A DNA stretch of 28,457 bases, taken from JBHPFQ01 sp042571625. Its GTDB lineage: Bacteria; Patescibacteriota; Minisyncoccia; Portnoybacterales; UBA2143. The position numbers were made by a program, and so were the translations under genes. The stretch is taken from NCBI GenBank assembly GCA_042571625.1, contig JBHPFQ010000006.1:1-28457 (forward strand). Reading direction: 5' to 3'. The notes beneath the pieces are model-generated. The model was not told where the DNA came from. It saw nothing but the letters and a program-made list of their open reading frames with translations, and did not search any database. Shown here piece by piece: positions 7,370 to 14,296 of the stretch. Each line of letters opens with the position of its first letter. Position 1 is the stretch's first letter.

Positions 7370-8314
7370 TTATATTTTTATGCAAGCTCGGAGTTTAGCG
7401 CTCCTGCTTCTATGATTTATTTTTATTTCTTCTATTGTTGGAACAATCGGTTTTTTCGTTAATATTTTTAATTTATTATTCTTTGCCTCATCTCGAAAAA
7501 AATTTTTAACAATTTTATCTTCTAAAGAATGGAATGAAATTACTACTAATCGGCCATTTAATTTTAAAATTTCTAGCGCTTGAGGCAATGTTTTTTTTAA
7601 ATTTTCTAGTTCGTTATTAACTGCTATTCTTAATGCCTGAAAAACTTTAGTCGCCGGATGGATTCTTCTGATTTTTCTATGTGGATACGCTCTAATTATC
7701 AATCCAACTAATTCATAAGTTGTTTCTATTTTCTTTCTTTTTCTTTCTTCAATAATTTTCCTTGCAATTCTCCTGCTAAATCTTTCTTCGCCATATTCAT
7801 AGAAAATTCTTTCTAACTCTTCCTGAGCCCAATCATTAACAATCTCTCTTGCTGTTAAAGAATTATTCAAATTCATTCTCATATCTAATGGCTCTGTTTT
7901 TTGAAAAGAAATTCCACGTTTACTTTTTTCCAATTGCCAAGAAGAAATTCCCAAATCCAGTAAAATTCCATCTGGAGAAAAATCACCAGCCAACTTTTTC
8001 AAATCAACAAAATTTCCATGCTTTAAAATTAATCCATTAACACTTTTCAAATTCCTTAAAGATTCTTCATCTTGATCAATTCCTAAAACTTCTCCTCCTC
8101 TTTTAATAATTTCAAAACTATGTCCTCCTAATCCAATTGTGCAATCAATAAATTTTTCTCTTGGCTTTGGATTAAGATATTCTAAAACTTCTTTTAATAG
8201 AACTGGTTTGTGAAGCTTGTCCTGAAAAGAGTTAAGGATTATATCCCCAGCTCGTTCATCTTCTCGGCTATTGCCTGAACTTTCTTTGTGGTTTGCTTTT
8301 TGTATGATTCCCAT
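7370..8314 (-). CDS. rsmH: 16S rRNA m4C1402 methyltransferase (RsmH/MraW)
   Basis: This SAM-dependent methyltransferase acts on C1402 of 16S rRNA in the decoding centre. Motifs seen are HKPVLLKEVL (35-44), the SAM loop DCTIGLGGHS (57-66), GIDQD, DLGISSWQLE with PLDMRM, and near the end ISFHSLEDKIVKNFF plus NHRSRSAKLRA. At 314 residues it is of normal size. The ATG at 8312-8314 has GAGGA five bases upstream but lies 76 bases inside mraZ. This adds about 34 residues before the conserved HKPVLL, with no later ATG before the motif. A shorter form from a rare start codon near 8215-8245 cannot be excluded. Confidence 0.93.
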   Translation of the reverse strand: MGIIQKANHKESSGNSREDERAGDIILNSFQDKLHKPVLLKEVLEYLNPKPREKFIDCTIGLGGHSFEIIKRGGEVLGIDQDEESLRNLKSVNGLILKHGNFVDLKKLAGDFSPDGILLDLGISSWQLEKSKRGISFQKTEPLDMRMNLNNSLTAREIVNDWAQEELERIFYEYGEERFSRRIARKIIEERKRKKIETTYELVGLIIRAYPHRKIRRIHPATKVFQALRIAVNNELENLKKTLPQALEILKLNGRLVVISFHSLEDKIVKNFFRDEAKNNKLKILTKKPIVPTIEEIKINHRSRSAKLRACIKI

Positions 8315-8670
8315 TTTTCCTCATTCCAAATTTCTATTCTATTATATAGACCAGTTATAACAGCTTTTTTATTCAAGCCAGAATATTCTTTTAAATAATC
8401 AGGAATCAATATCCTTCCTAATCGATCTAATGGCGCTTCCATTGCTCCAGCAAGCATCAATCTGGCAAAAGCACGACTATCAGCTCTACTAATCGGCAAT
8501 TGAGATAATTTTGCAGCCATCTGCTCCCATTCTTTCATTGGATAAAGATATAGACAATCATCAAGACCTCTTGTTATAACCGCTTTTGTTCCTAATTCTT
8601 TGCGAAATTTAACTGGAACAGCTAATCTCTTTTTTGCGTCAATTGTATGAAAATATTCTCCAATGAACAT
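8239..8670 (-). CDS. mraZ: MraZ transcriptional regulator
   Basis: MraZ is a SpoVT/AbrB-fold DNA-binding protein that represses its own dcw operon, and in some bacteria interacts with RsmH. Both half-domains are present, with the D-x-x-x-R signatures TIDAKKRL near the start and PLDRLGRIL in the middle. I chose the ATG at 8668-8670 because family members begin MFIGEY. A TTG four codons upstream (8682) has a better-spaced AAGG and would add four residues. The first gene of the operon, it is preceded by a consensus promoter and several GTGG boxes on its coding strand, which fits autoregulation. Confidence 0.93.
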   Translation of the reverse strand: MFIGEYFHTIDAKKRLAVPVKFRKELGTKAVITRGLDDCLYLYPMKEWEQMAAKLSQLPISRADSRAFARLMLAGAMEAPLDRLGRILIPDYLKEYSGLNKKAVITGLYNRIEIWNEEKWESYKKQTTKKVQAIAEKMNELGI

Positions 8671-8674
8671 AGTT

Positions 8675-8712
8675 ATCCACAATTTACCTTAGTTATCCCC
8701 ACTTTCATCCAC
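8675..8712 (-). promoter_or_regulatory. Putative MraZ operator boxes
   Basis: On the minus strand GTGGAT (8707-8712), GTGGGGAT (8695-8702) and GTGGAT (8675-8680) occur between the -10 element and the mraZ start, with first bases 10 and 22 apart. Looser TGGAG/TGTAA matches continue upstream to about 8730. Known MraZ operators are direct repeats with a TGGG-type core at about 10-base period. The assignment is by analogy. Confidence 0.6.
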
Positions 8713-8731
8713 AATCTTACACCGTATCTCC

Positions 8732-8760
8732 ATTATATTCCACTTAATTATCCCTGTCAA
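8732..8760 (-). promoter_or_regulatory. Consensus sigma-70 promoter of the dcw operon
   Basis: TTGACA (8755-8760) and TATAAT (8732-8737) are both perfect and separated by exactly 17 bases. The expected start is near 8725, about 55 bases before the mraZ ATG. Such a strong promoter fits a repressed, MraZ-controlled operon. Confidence 0.92.
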
Positions 8761-8776
8761 ACACAATTAATCCACA

Positions 8777-8812
8777 GAAAAAATAAAAACTCGCATCATA
8801 TAAGATACGAGT
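8777..8812 (-). terminator. Rho-independent terminator of the flippase-like gene
   Basis: On the minus strand ACTCGTATC (8804-8812) pairs with GATGCGAGT (8789-8797), with one T-G wobble and a 6-nt loop. TTTTATTTTT follows. It separates the 8839-9882 gene from the dcw promoter. Confidence 0.9.
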
Positions 8813-8838
8813 ATTAATAATATTATTATTAATATTAT

Positions 8839-9882
8839 TTAATCATCCGAAGTCATATCATTAATTTTTTTACCAAATCTGTTTAATCCTCCAAATGCTT
8901 TATGTTTCCAAACTTTAATCTGAAAAAGAAAAAGAAAAGATAAACCAATAATTACTCCGATTATTTGCAATACTCTAATAATTAAAGTAAATGCTACTCC
9001 GTTATATCCACCCAAGCCAAATAAATTAAAGAATATTGCCTGTGAAGTTTCATGAATTCCTAAAGAGCCTGGAACCGGAACAAAATACATAATCGCCGTA
9101 ACTGCCATAAAGCCAAGAACCTGAAATATATTAACTTTCACTTGTAAAAAAGTAATTATCAACCAAGCAGCACATAAATAGAACATCCTACCAGCAAAAG
9201 CAAGCACAAATGCAGAAATTAGATATCTTGTATTATGAACAAATTCATAAATAGAATGTTCAATATCCTGAATATTGCTAGATAATTTTTTAACCTTGCC
9301 TACCCTATTTAGCCAAAAGAAATTGATCAAACTAGTAAAAAATCCTTTTCCACGGAATGCGCGTGAATAAAAAAGATAACCAGACACAAGCCAGATAAAA
9401 ACAACTGACCAAATTATCAAGTTTAACCAATTAGGCAAATTAAAATAAATCAAAATATATGCCAATCCAAAAAGCATTATCATAGCTCCAACAGTCATAT
9501 CAATAGCTTTATCAACAATAATTGAAAAAATATTTGTTGTCCAATCAAGATTGCTTTCTTCGTTCAAAATCATTCCTCTTAATGCTTCTCCGCCAAAATA
9601 TACGCTTGGAGTCAGATAACTCAAAGTAAAACCAACAACACGTGCTTTAAGCGCGGTCCAAAAAAAAACTTTTTCTTTTGATCGACTTGATATAATAAAT
9701 TTCCATCGGAAAATAGAAATAAGAAATGAAATTAAAAATAAAAACATTACTAATAGAAATTGCCACCATGACAAAATATTAGCTGAATTCCAAATTTGCT
9801 CCCAACTAAATTTTTGCAAAGCAAAAACAAAAAAAATAATTCCTAAAACTAATGATAAAAAAACTAAAAGAAATTTTTTCAT
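8839..9882 (-). CDS. Flippase-like integral membrane protein (LPG_synthase_TM/UPF0104 family)
   Basis: This 347-residue protein has about eight hydrophobic helices and a basic C-terminal tail. The pattern LSYLTPSVYFGGEALRG in the first half and PVPGSLGIHE in the second is typical of the family that includes the membrane part of lysyl-phosphatidylglycerol synthase and AglD-type proteins. The soluble transferase domain of MprF is absent. The family is thought to flip or help use lipid-linked substrates; the substrate cannot be read here. It overlaps the upstream gene by four bases (ATGA), so the two are translationally coupled, and it ends in a clear terminator. Confidence 0.85.
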   Translation of the reverse strand: MKKFLLVFLSLVLGIIFFVFALQKFSWEQIWNSANILSWWQFLLVMFLFLISFLISIFRWKFIISSRSKEKVFFWTALKARVVGFTLSYLTPSVYFGGEALRGMILNEESNLDWTTNIFSIIVDKAIDMTVGAMIMLFGLAYILIYFNLPNWLNLIIWSVVFIWLVSGYLFYSRAFRGKGFFTSLINFFWLNRVGKVKKLSSNIQDIEHSIYEFVHNTRYLISAFVLAFAGRMFYLCAAWLIITFLQVKVNIFQVLGFMAVTAIMYFVPVPGSLGIHETSQAIFFNLFGLGGYNGVAFTLIIRVLQIIGVIIGLSFLFLFQIKVWKHKAFGGLNRFGKKINDMTSDD

Positions 9883-10316
9883 AATTTAATAATTAAAATG
9901 CCCGCAATAAAAATTAAAAACATTACTAATAAACCTGGCAATAGCGAAAGATCCATATTAGCATGAACAATATTATGAAATATAGATAAATATTCAAGAC
10001 AATCTAATCTTAAATAAAATATTACAACTTGTAAAATATCCGGGAGAATTGAAGCTCCAGCTCCGACTAATATAAATAGTTTATTCTTTGAAAATCTTAT
10101 TATTAGCAATACAATCAACAAGCCAATCATCAAATCAATGAATATCTTTAAAACATTTATTGGAATAAAAATATTTTCAAGTTCGCAAACATATTCCCAA
10201 TGCGGAATAAAATCAAGAATATAATGACTGAAAAAACCAAAAATAAAAGCCCAGAAAATATTCTTGCTTCGGGTCCCTAATGCTCCGCCTATAATAATAT
10301 GTGAAGAAAGGATCAT
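9879..10316 (-). CDS. Small integral membrane protein, membrane-bound hydrolase-like
   Basis: This 145-residue protein has four or so hydrophobic helices. The N-terminal part reads SSHIIIGGALG and then FGFFSHYILDFIPHWE. The His/Asp pattern SHYxLDxIPH resembles small membrane-bound metal-dependent hydrolase-like families (YdjM type). The reaction is unknown. No Shine-Dalgarno is seen upstream of the ATG, which lies about 30 bases after the tRNA-Val gene, so the start is less certain. It is coupled to the flippase-like gene by an ATGA overlap. Confidence 0.7.
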   Translation of the reverse strand: MILSSHIIIGGALGTRSKNIFWAFIFGFFSHYILDFIPHWEYVCELENIFIPINVLKIFIDLMIGLLIVLLIIRFSKNKLFILVGAGASILPDILQVVIFYLRLDCLEYLSIFHNIVHANMDLSLLPGLLVMFLIFIAGILIIKL

Positions 10317-10346
10317 GTGTACAATAAAAATATAAAACTAAATTAG

Positions 10347-10418
10347 TGGACGATACTGGGATCGAACCAGTGGCCTCTGCAGTGTGAATGCAGCGCTCTG
10401 CCACTGAGCTAATCGTCC
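10347..10418 (-). tRNA. tRNA-Val(CAC)
   Basis: This is a 72-nt cloverleaf. The acceptor is GGACGAT/ATCGTCC with discriminator A. The D-arm is GCTC/GAGC. The anticodon arm is CTGCA-TTCACAC-TGCAG (anticodon CAC) and the T-arm ACTGG-TTCGATC-CCAGT. CCA is not encoded. It lies five bases after the winged-helix gene. Confidence 0.96.
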
Positions 10419-10423
10419 TATTA

Positions 10424-10999
10424 TTATATCTTTAACTTATTAATTAATTTCTCATGAGGCTGTTCTAGAACATCGCGAAGAAATCTATCAAACATCTTAT
10501 AACGATAATCAAATTCAGCCGTATCTAAAATCACATAATCAATTTCTTTCCCAACGTCCGCCTCTAAATCAGCTAATAAATTAGAAATCTTTCTCTTATT
10601 AATATTATCCCCTACCAACATAATATCAACTCTAGAATTCTCAGCATTAATTAAAACGCCAGAAATAATAGCCAATTTTACTCCACCCAAAGACCTTATT
10701 TTTTTTAGTATTTTCTTTTTTGACGTCGGGCTTGATTTTAAAATAAGAGTTTTTAATTCCTTATAAAAATCAAAATATGGATTAACAGAATAAATCTTTT
10801 TCTTATCTCTTCTACGAGTAACAACAAATCTAATATCATGCAATTTTTTTAATTCTCTTTTGCATGGAGAAGAGCTACTTTTGATTCTTCTAGCTATTTC
10901 GAAAAATGTAAATGATTGATCTTCATTACGTAAAAAAAGCTTTAATAATTTTACTTTAACGGGAGAATTAAAAATTTGTTCTAAAACTTCTTTTGCCAT
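10424..10999 (-). CDS. Winged-helix protein with degenerate nucleotidyltransferase-like domain
   Basis: This is a 191-residue protein. Residues 1-75 look like a winged helix-turn-helix of ArsR/MarR type (FNSPVKVKLLKLFLRN, FTFFEIARRI, then the wing VVTRRRDKKKIYSV). Residues about 100-165 resemble a minimal nucleotidyltransferase fold: SG at 113-114 and VDIMLVGD at 124-131 occupy the places of the GS and DxD motifs, but the second Asp is Met, so catalysis is unlikely. Such proteins occur in candidate-phyla genomes with unknown targets. It sits between the rplL terminator and tRNA-Val. A role as a regulator of nearby genes is only a guess. Confidence 0.7.
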   Translation of the reverse strand: MAKEVLEQIFNSPVKVKLLKLFLRNEDQSFTFFEIARRIKSSSSPCKRELKKLHDIRFVVTRRRDKKKIYSVNPYFDFYKELKTLILKSSPTSKKKILKKIRSLGGVKLAIISGVLINAENSRVDIMLVGDNINKRKISNLLADLEADVGKEIDYVILDTAEFDYRYKMFDRFLRDVLEQPHEKLINKLKI

Positions 11000-11011
11000 A
11001 TTTTTATCTCT

Positions 11012-11054
11012 AAAAATTAATATCCGTTATTGCTTACAAGCAATAACGGATATT
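11012..11054 (-). terminator. Rho-independent terminator after rplL
   Basis: A perfect 17-bp inverted repeat (11019-11035 and 11038-11054) is followed on the minus strand by TTAATTTTTA. A weaker CCAG/CTGG hairpin lies just before it. It ends the rplJ-rplL transcript. Confidence 0.9.
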
Positions 11055-11094
11055 ATTACCAGCTAGCATAACTGGCATTATTATAACTTAAAAA

Positions 11095-11517
11095 TTATTT
11101 TAATTCAACGATTGCTCCAGCCTGTTCCAATTTTTTCTTGATTTCTTCCGCCTCTTCTTTTTTAACTCCTTCTTTAATAACCTTAGGAGCTGCGTCAACC
11201 ATATCTTTAGCATCTTTTAATCCAAGCCCTGTAATTTCTTTAACAACCTTAATAACGGAAATCTTTTGTTCGCCAATATCCTTTAATTCGATATTAAACT
11301 CTGATTTTTCAGCTTCCCCAGCACCAGCTTCTCCAGCGCCAGATGCTGTAGTGGCAACAGCTGCGACAGGCATAGCGCTAACACCAAATTTTTCTTCTAA
11401 AACTTTAACTAGCTCTGATAGATCCAAAACACTAAGTTCTTCAATTTGTTTTACCAAATCTTTGAACTTTGTTGGAACTTCAACTTCTTGTTTTTTTTCT
11501 GATTTTTCTTCTGTCAT
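11095..11517 (-). CDS. rplL: 50S ribosomal protein L7/L12
   Basis: bL12 forms the multimeric stalk that recruits and activates translational GTPases. The N-terminal dimerisation region includes LSVLDLSELVKVLEEKFGV, then an Ala/Gly-rich hinge (about 52-70), then the globular C-terminal domain with KISVIKVVKEITGLGLKDAK. At 140 residues it is about 20 longer than E. coli L12, mostly because of a charged Lys/Glu N-terminal extension. No Shine-Dalgarno is seen. It follows rplJ by 48 bases in the same transcript. Confidence 0.97.
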   Translation of the reverse strand: MTEEKSEKKQEVEVPTKFKDLVKQIEELSVLDLSELVKVLEEKFGVSAMPVAAVATTASGAGEAGAGEAEKSEFNIELKDIGEQKISVIKVVKEITGLGLKDAKDMVDAAPKVIKEGVKKEEAEEIKKKLEQAGAIVELK

Positions 11518-11565
11518 AATTTTATATTAAATCGTAAACCTAAACTAACTATATAATTTGTTAAT

Positions 11566-12087
11566 TTATGCTTCGGATTTTATATTGCTTAATATATATG
11601 TTAATTTTCTCATATTTCCCTGAAAAGCATTAAGTAATCCCGACATTGGAGATGAAATACTCCCAACGACTTTTGCTAATAATTCTTGCTTTGAAGGAAT
11701 TGTCGCTAACTTAACCATTCCATTGCTATCTATATATTCTCCCTGAACTAATCCAGCTAACATCTTCAAATTTTCATTACTTTTAGCAAAATTATATAAA
11801 ATTCTAGCTGGCAAAACTTCATCATCATATCCAAGCGCAACAGAAATCTGTCCATTTAAATCCTTAATTTTTACATTGTCTCCTAATCCAGATTGTTTTA
11901 ATGCTAAATCAATTAAACTTTTCTTAGCAACCCTATAATCAATATTTTGCTCTCTTAATTTTCTACGCAATTCTTGCGCTTGATTAACTGTTAATCCAGA
12001 ATAATCAGAAAAAACAATCGCCTTTTGTTTAGAAAACTTATCTGCTAATTCTTTAATAATTTCTTTTTTCTTTTGTTTTGTAATCAT
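11566..12087 (-). CDS. rplJ: 50S ribosomal protein L10
   Basis: uL10 is the stalk base that binds 23S rRNA and carries the L12 dimers. The family start MITKQKKKEIIKELADKF is followed by IVFSDYSGLTVNQAQELRRKLR and the C-terminal helix for L12. I chose the ATG at 12085-12087 (173 residues). An in-frame GTG at 12126 would add 13 residues but lies inside the L10 leader RNA and gives a non-family sequence. No Shine-Dalgarno precedes the chosen ATG, and six T residues and a hairpin abut it. L11 and L1 genes, which usually precede rplJ, are absent here. Confidence 0.95.
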   Translation of the reverse strand: MITKQKKKEIIKELADKFSKQKAIVFSDYSGLTVNQAQELRRKLREQNIDYRVAKKSLIDLALKQSGLGDNVKIKDLNGQISVALGYDDEVLPARILYNFAKSNENLKMLAGLVQGEYIDSNGMVKLATIPSKQELLAKVVGSISSPMSGLLNAFQGNMRKLTYILSNIKSEA

Positions 12088-12112
12088 AAAAAATCTATGG
12101 CAAAACCATAGA
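12088..12112 (-). terminator. Attenuator hairpin abutting the rplJ start codon
   Basis: On the minus strand TCTATGG (12106-12112) pairs with CCATAGA (12094-12100) around a 5-nt loop. Six T residues (12088-12093) follow, and the rplJ ATG comes next. Its left arm is the same sequence that forms the 3' arm of the L10 leader's closing stem, so the two structures exclude each other. It may act as a weak terminator or as a block on initiation. Confidence 0.7.
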
Positions 12113-12158
12113 CAAAAACTACTCACCTCGATAGGACTTAAATGCCTATTGTCTATGG
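12106..12158 (-). ncRNA. L10 leader (ribosomal protein autoregulatory RNA)
   Basis: The outer stem CCATAGACAA/TTGTCTATGG (12149-12158 with 12106-12115) is a perfect 10 bp. An inner stem ATAGG/CCTAT (12145-12149 with 12131-12135) is followed by CGAGGTGAG. This stem, purine-rich bulge and closing stem match the conserved L10(L12)4-binding leader found before rplJ in many bacteria. It lies 20-60 bases before rplJ and just downstream of a consensus promoter. Confidence 0.9.
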
Positions 12159-12176
12159 CTATTTAATATTGAGTTT

Positions 12177-12205
12177 ATATTATTTTATTTCCTTTATCTT
12201 GTCAA
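12177..12205 (-). promoter_or_regulatory. Sigma-70 promoter of rplJ-rplL
   Basis: TTGACA (12200-12205) and TAATAT (12177-12182) are separated by 17 bases on the minus strand. The predicted start is near 12170, about a dozen bases before the L10 leader. The promoter overlaps the last codons of mltG. Confidence 0.9.
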
Positions 12206-13177
12206 GTATTTCGCTTTATTAGCATTATGTTCTTCAAAAGTTTTACTAAATACAGTTTCTCCTGTGTCTGGCTTTGATAAAAAGAAATTATATTCTGTTT
12301 CTATAGGATATATTGCTGCCTTAATTGAATCAAGCCCTGGATTACAAATTGGTCTCGGCGGTAAACCAATATTCTGATAAGTATTATATGGAGAATCAAT
12401 TTTAGTATCATCAATAGAATATCGCCACTTATCTACGCCCAAAGCATAAGCTATTGTAGCGCATGACTGTAAAGGATAATTTGTATCAATCCTCTTCCAA
12501 AATATCCCCGAAGCAACCTGTTTATCATAATAGGTTCTTACCTCTTTTTCCAAAATGCTTGCCATAGTTATTATTTCATCAATATCTTTATCTTGGCTAT
12601 CAATATCAAGAATTAATTTCTCATTTACTTTTGCTTCAAAATTATTTCTCATCTTATCAATAATATCATTAAGATTTTCATCTTCGCTAAATTTATAAGT
12701 ATCAGGAAATAAATATCCTTCTAAATTTTGCGATTGAATAAGCAAATCTCCTTGATTTATTAATCCGGATTTTGCTAAACGCGCATCAATTTGCCTCAAA
12801 TTAAATCCTTCTGGAATGGTAATTTGAATCTCGTTAATAAAAGCATCTCCTTTAAATATTTTTTTTGCTATTTGAATAATATTTAAAGACGGACTTAAAA
12901 TATACTCTCCTGCCTGTAATTTTGCTCCCCATCCTTTATAATATACATATCCTATAAAAAGCTTGTTATTTCTTATTAAACCGGCTTCTTCTAAATCAAT
13001 AGCAATACTTTTTAAGCTACTATCTTTTTCTACAATAAATTTTGCCTCAGAAACGTTATCCGTTAAAGGAGTAGCAATCTGATACCAAATAAAATAAAAA
13101 ATAATCCCACTGATAAGTGAAATCAAAAATAGGATTAAGATAGAAACAAAAAAATATTTTAAAAATTTTATTGACAT
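12194..13177 (-). CDS. mltG: Endolytic murein transglycosylase MltG
   Basis: MltG is a membrane-anchored enzyme that cuts nascent glycan strands and so sets their length. A transmembrane segment at about 10-33 is followed by a LysM-like region (GEYILSPSLNI, near 90) and the YceG catalytic domain. The catalytic-site motif MASILEKEV includes Glu at 210 and 212, and the C-terminal part has IGLPPRPICNPGLDSIKAA, a family hallmark. At 327 residues it is normal. It starts nine bases after uppS, so the two envelope genes are probably co-transcribed. Confidence 0.95.
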   Translation of the reverse strand: MSIKFLKYFFVSILILFLISLISGIIFYFIWYQIATPLTDNVSEAKFIVEKDSSLKSIAIDLEEAGLIRNNKLFIGYVYYKGWGAKLQAGEYILSPSLNIIQIAKKIFKGDAFINEIQITIPEGFNLRQIDARLAKSGLINQGDLLIQSQNLEGYLFPDTYKFSEDENLNDIIDKMRNNFEAKVNEKLILDIDSQDKDIDEIITMASILEKEVRTYYDKQVASGIFWKRIDTNYPLQSCATIAYALGVDKWRYSIDDTKIDSPYNTYQNIGLPPRPICNPGLDSIKAAIYPIETEYNFFLSKPDTGETVFSKTFEEHNANKAKYLTR

Positions 13178-13186
13178 ATTAATATG

Positions 13187-13903
13187 TTATTTTCCATACC
13201 TTCGCTCTCTTCTCTGAAAATTATTAATAACTTTTAAAAACTCTTTTTTCTTAAAATCAGGAAACAATTCCTTGGCAAAATGTAATTGACTTTCAGCGCA
13301 ATTCCACATCATAAAACCTTTGCTATTATGTGGATCTTTATCGCTACCTGTTCTAATTAATAAATCTACAGCCGGCAAACCAGCTGTCCAAAGATTATTC
13401 TCAATCAAATTAGCTGTTACTTCTATTTTCTTATTTTTAGCGCTATTTAAAATATTTCTCACTGCGTCAATCATTTCATCAGTACCATTATAAGCAACAA
13501 AAAAATTTAGATATCTTTCATTATAATCTTTAGTAAGTTCAATAATATTTTCAAACGTCTTAATAACATTTTTAGGCAAGATTTCTCTCCATCGACCTAT
13601 AATATTCACTTTTATTTTATGATCATGAAGCTCTTTTCTTTTTGATAATAATTTAATATATTTATCGTAAATTTTAATTAAAAATTTGACCTCTAAGTTA
13701 GTACGTTCTGTTAAATTTTCCCACGAACCACCCCACATAGACATGCACTTTATTCCTTTATTTAAAGCGACTTGAAGCAATTCATTTCCAGTTTCCGCGC
13801 CTTTTAAATGTCCACGCCACGGCTTCAATCTTTTTTTCTTAGCCCAGCGACGATTACCATCTGGTATAATTGCTATATGTTGTGGAAGATTTTCTTGATT
13901 CAT
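13187..13903 (-). CDS. uppS: Isoprenyl transferase (undecaprenyl-diphosphate-synthase-like, divergent)
   Basis: This cis-prenyltransferase elongates farnesyl diphosphate with isopentenyl diphosphate to the polyprenyl carrier of cell-wall units. HIAIIPDGNRRWAK (9-22) contains the metal-binding Asp15, and the end RERRYGK is conserved. The distal substrate loop is unusual: after IRTG comes SDKDPHNSKGFMMW, about three residues longer than the E. coli stretch GEHRISNFLLW, with His where Arg200 is expected. The usual AYAELYF is AESQLHF, changing the metal-ligand Glu213 to Gln. The chain length of the product is therefore uncertain. It has its own putative promoter and is followed by mltG. Confidence 0.88.
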   Translation of the reverse strand: MNQENLPQHIAIIPDGNRRWAKKKRLKPWRGHLKGAETGNELLQVALNKGIKCMSMWGGSWENLTERTNLEVKFLIKIYDKYIKLLSKRKELHDHKIKVNIIGRWREILPKNVIKTFENIIELTKDYNERYLNFFVAYNGTDEMIDAVRNILNSAKNKKIEVTANLIENNLWTAGLPAVDLLIRTGSDKDPHNSKGFMMWNCAESQLHFAKELFPDFKKKEFLKVINNFQRRERRYGK

Positions 13904-13948
13904 AATAATAAAAAATGCCTCTTTCTGGCTAATTATTCATAAAAATAT

Positions 13949-13976
13949 ATTATCATACACAGTTATATAATTGCAA
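13949..13976 (-). promoter_or_regulatory. Putative uppS promoter
   Basis: TTGCAA (13971-13976) and GATAAT (13949-13954) on the minus strand are 16 bases apart. The site lies between the uppS start and the upstream terminator. Hexamer matches are moderate. Confidence 0.55.
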
Positions 13977-13985
13977 GATGTGAAT

Positions 13986-14020
13986 AAAAAATAAAGACAT
14001 TCACAATGCCTTTATTTTTT
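13986..14020. terminator. AT-rich hairpin terminator, possibly bidirectional
   Basis: AAAAAATAAAG (13986-13996) pairs with CTTTATTTTTT (14010-14020). Beyond one mismatch, CATT/AATG extends the stem around a CAC loop. T-runs exist on both strands. It lies 12 bases beyond the 3' end of tRNA-Trp and would end the rpsB-to-tRNA-Trp transcript. Confidence 0.7.
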
Positions 14021-14031
14021 CTGTTTTGCTG

Positions 14032-14102
14032 CAGGCGCGGAGGGAATTGAACCCCCGACCGAGGTTTTGGAGACCTCCATTATACCACTTAACTACGCGC
14101 CC
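14032..14102 (-). tRNA. tRNA-Trp(CCA)
   Basis: This is a 71-nt cloverleaf. The acceptor is GGGCGCG/CGCGCCT with a terminal G-U pair and discriminator G. The anticodon arm is GAGGT-CTCCAAA-ACCTC (anticodon CCA). The T-arm is GGGGG-TTCAATT-CCCTC. The 3' CCA is not encoded. It starts four bases after the rpmG stop, echoing the common rpmG-trpT-secE order, but secE and nusG do not follow. Confidence 0.95.
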
Positions 14103-14106
14103 ATCT

Positions 14107-14265
14107 TTACTTCTTCATCTCCTTATGCGGAGTATGTTTTTTACAATTCTTGCAAAACTTTTTCAATTCTAATTTATCAGGAACTTTCTTTTTATTCCTT
14201 GTTGTATAATAATTAATTTTTTTGCAATCGTTGCATTGTAATTTTACTAAATGATCTTGTGACAT
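14107..14265 (-). CDS. rpmG: 50S ribosomal protein L33
   Basis: This is a 52-residue bL33 of the zinc-binding type. It begins MSQDHLVKLQCNDCKK, with cysteine pairs C11-x-x-C14 and C38-x-x-C41, then KKHTPHKEMKK. An AAGGA about ten bases before the ATG is a plausible ribosome-binding site. The gene is embedded between tRNA-Thr(GGT) and tRNA-Trp, so its mRNA must be released by tRNA processing. Confidence 0.95.
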   Translation of the reverse strand: MSQDHLVKLQCNDCKKINYYTTRNKKKVPDKLELKKFCKNCKKHTPHKEMKK

Positions 14266-14296
14266 ATATTTTTAATCCTTTTATTATTCCTTTCTG

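Noticed and set aside
8671..8682. TTG start of mraZ at 8682
   Set aside because: It has a better-spaced AAGG, but family members begin MFIGEY, which matches the ATG at 8670. It is kept only as an alternative.
8813..8840. AT-rich near-palindrome TTAATAATATTATTATTAA
   Set aside because: It is low-complexity AT sequence between a stop codon and a clear terminator and needs no separate explanation.
10213..10404. 63-codon minus-strand frame over tRNA-Val
   Set aside because: It reads through the tRNA and into the membrane-protein gene in another frame, a typical spurious frame.
12088..12126. Extension of rplJ to a GTG at 12126
   Set aside because: The added 13 residues fall in the L10 leader and its hairpin and are foreign to L10 proteins. 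The ATG at 12087 matches the family start.
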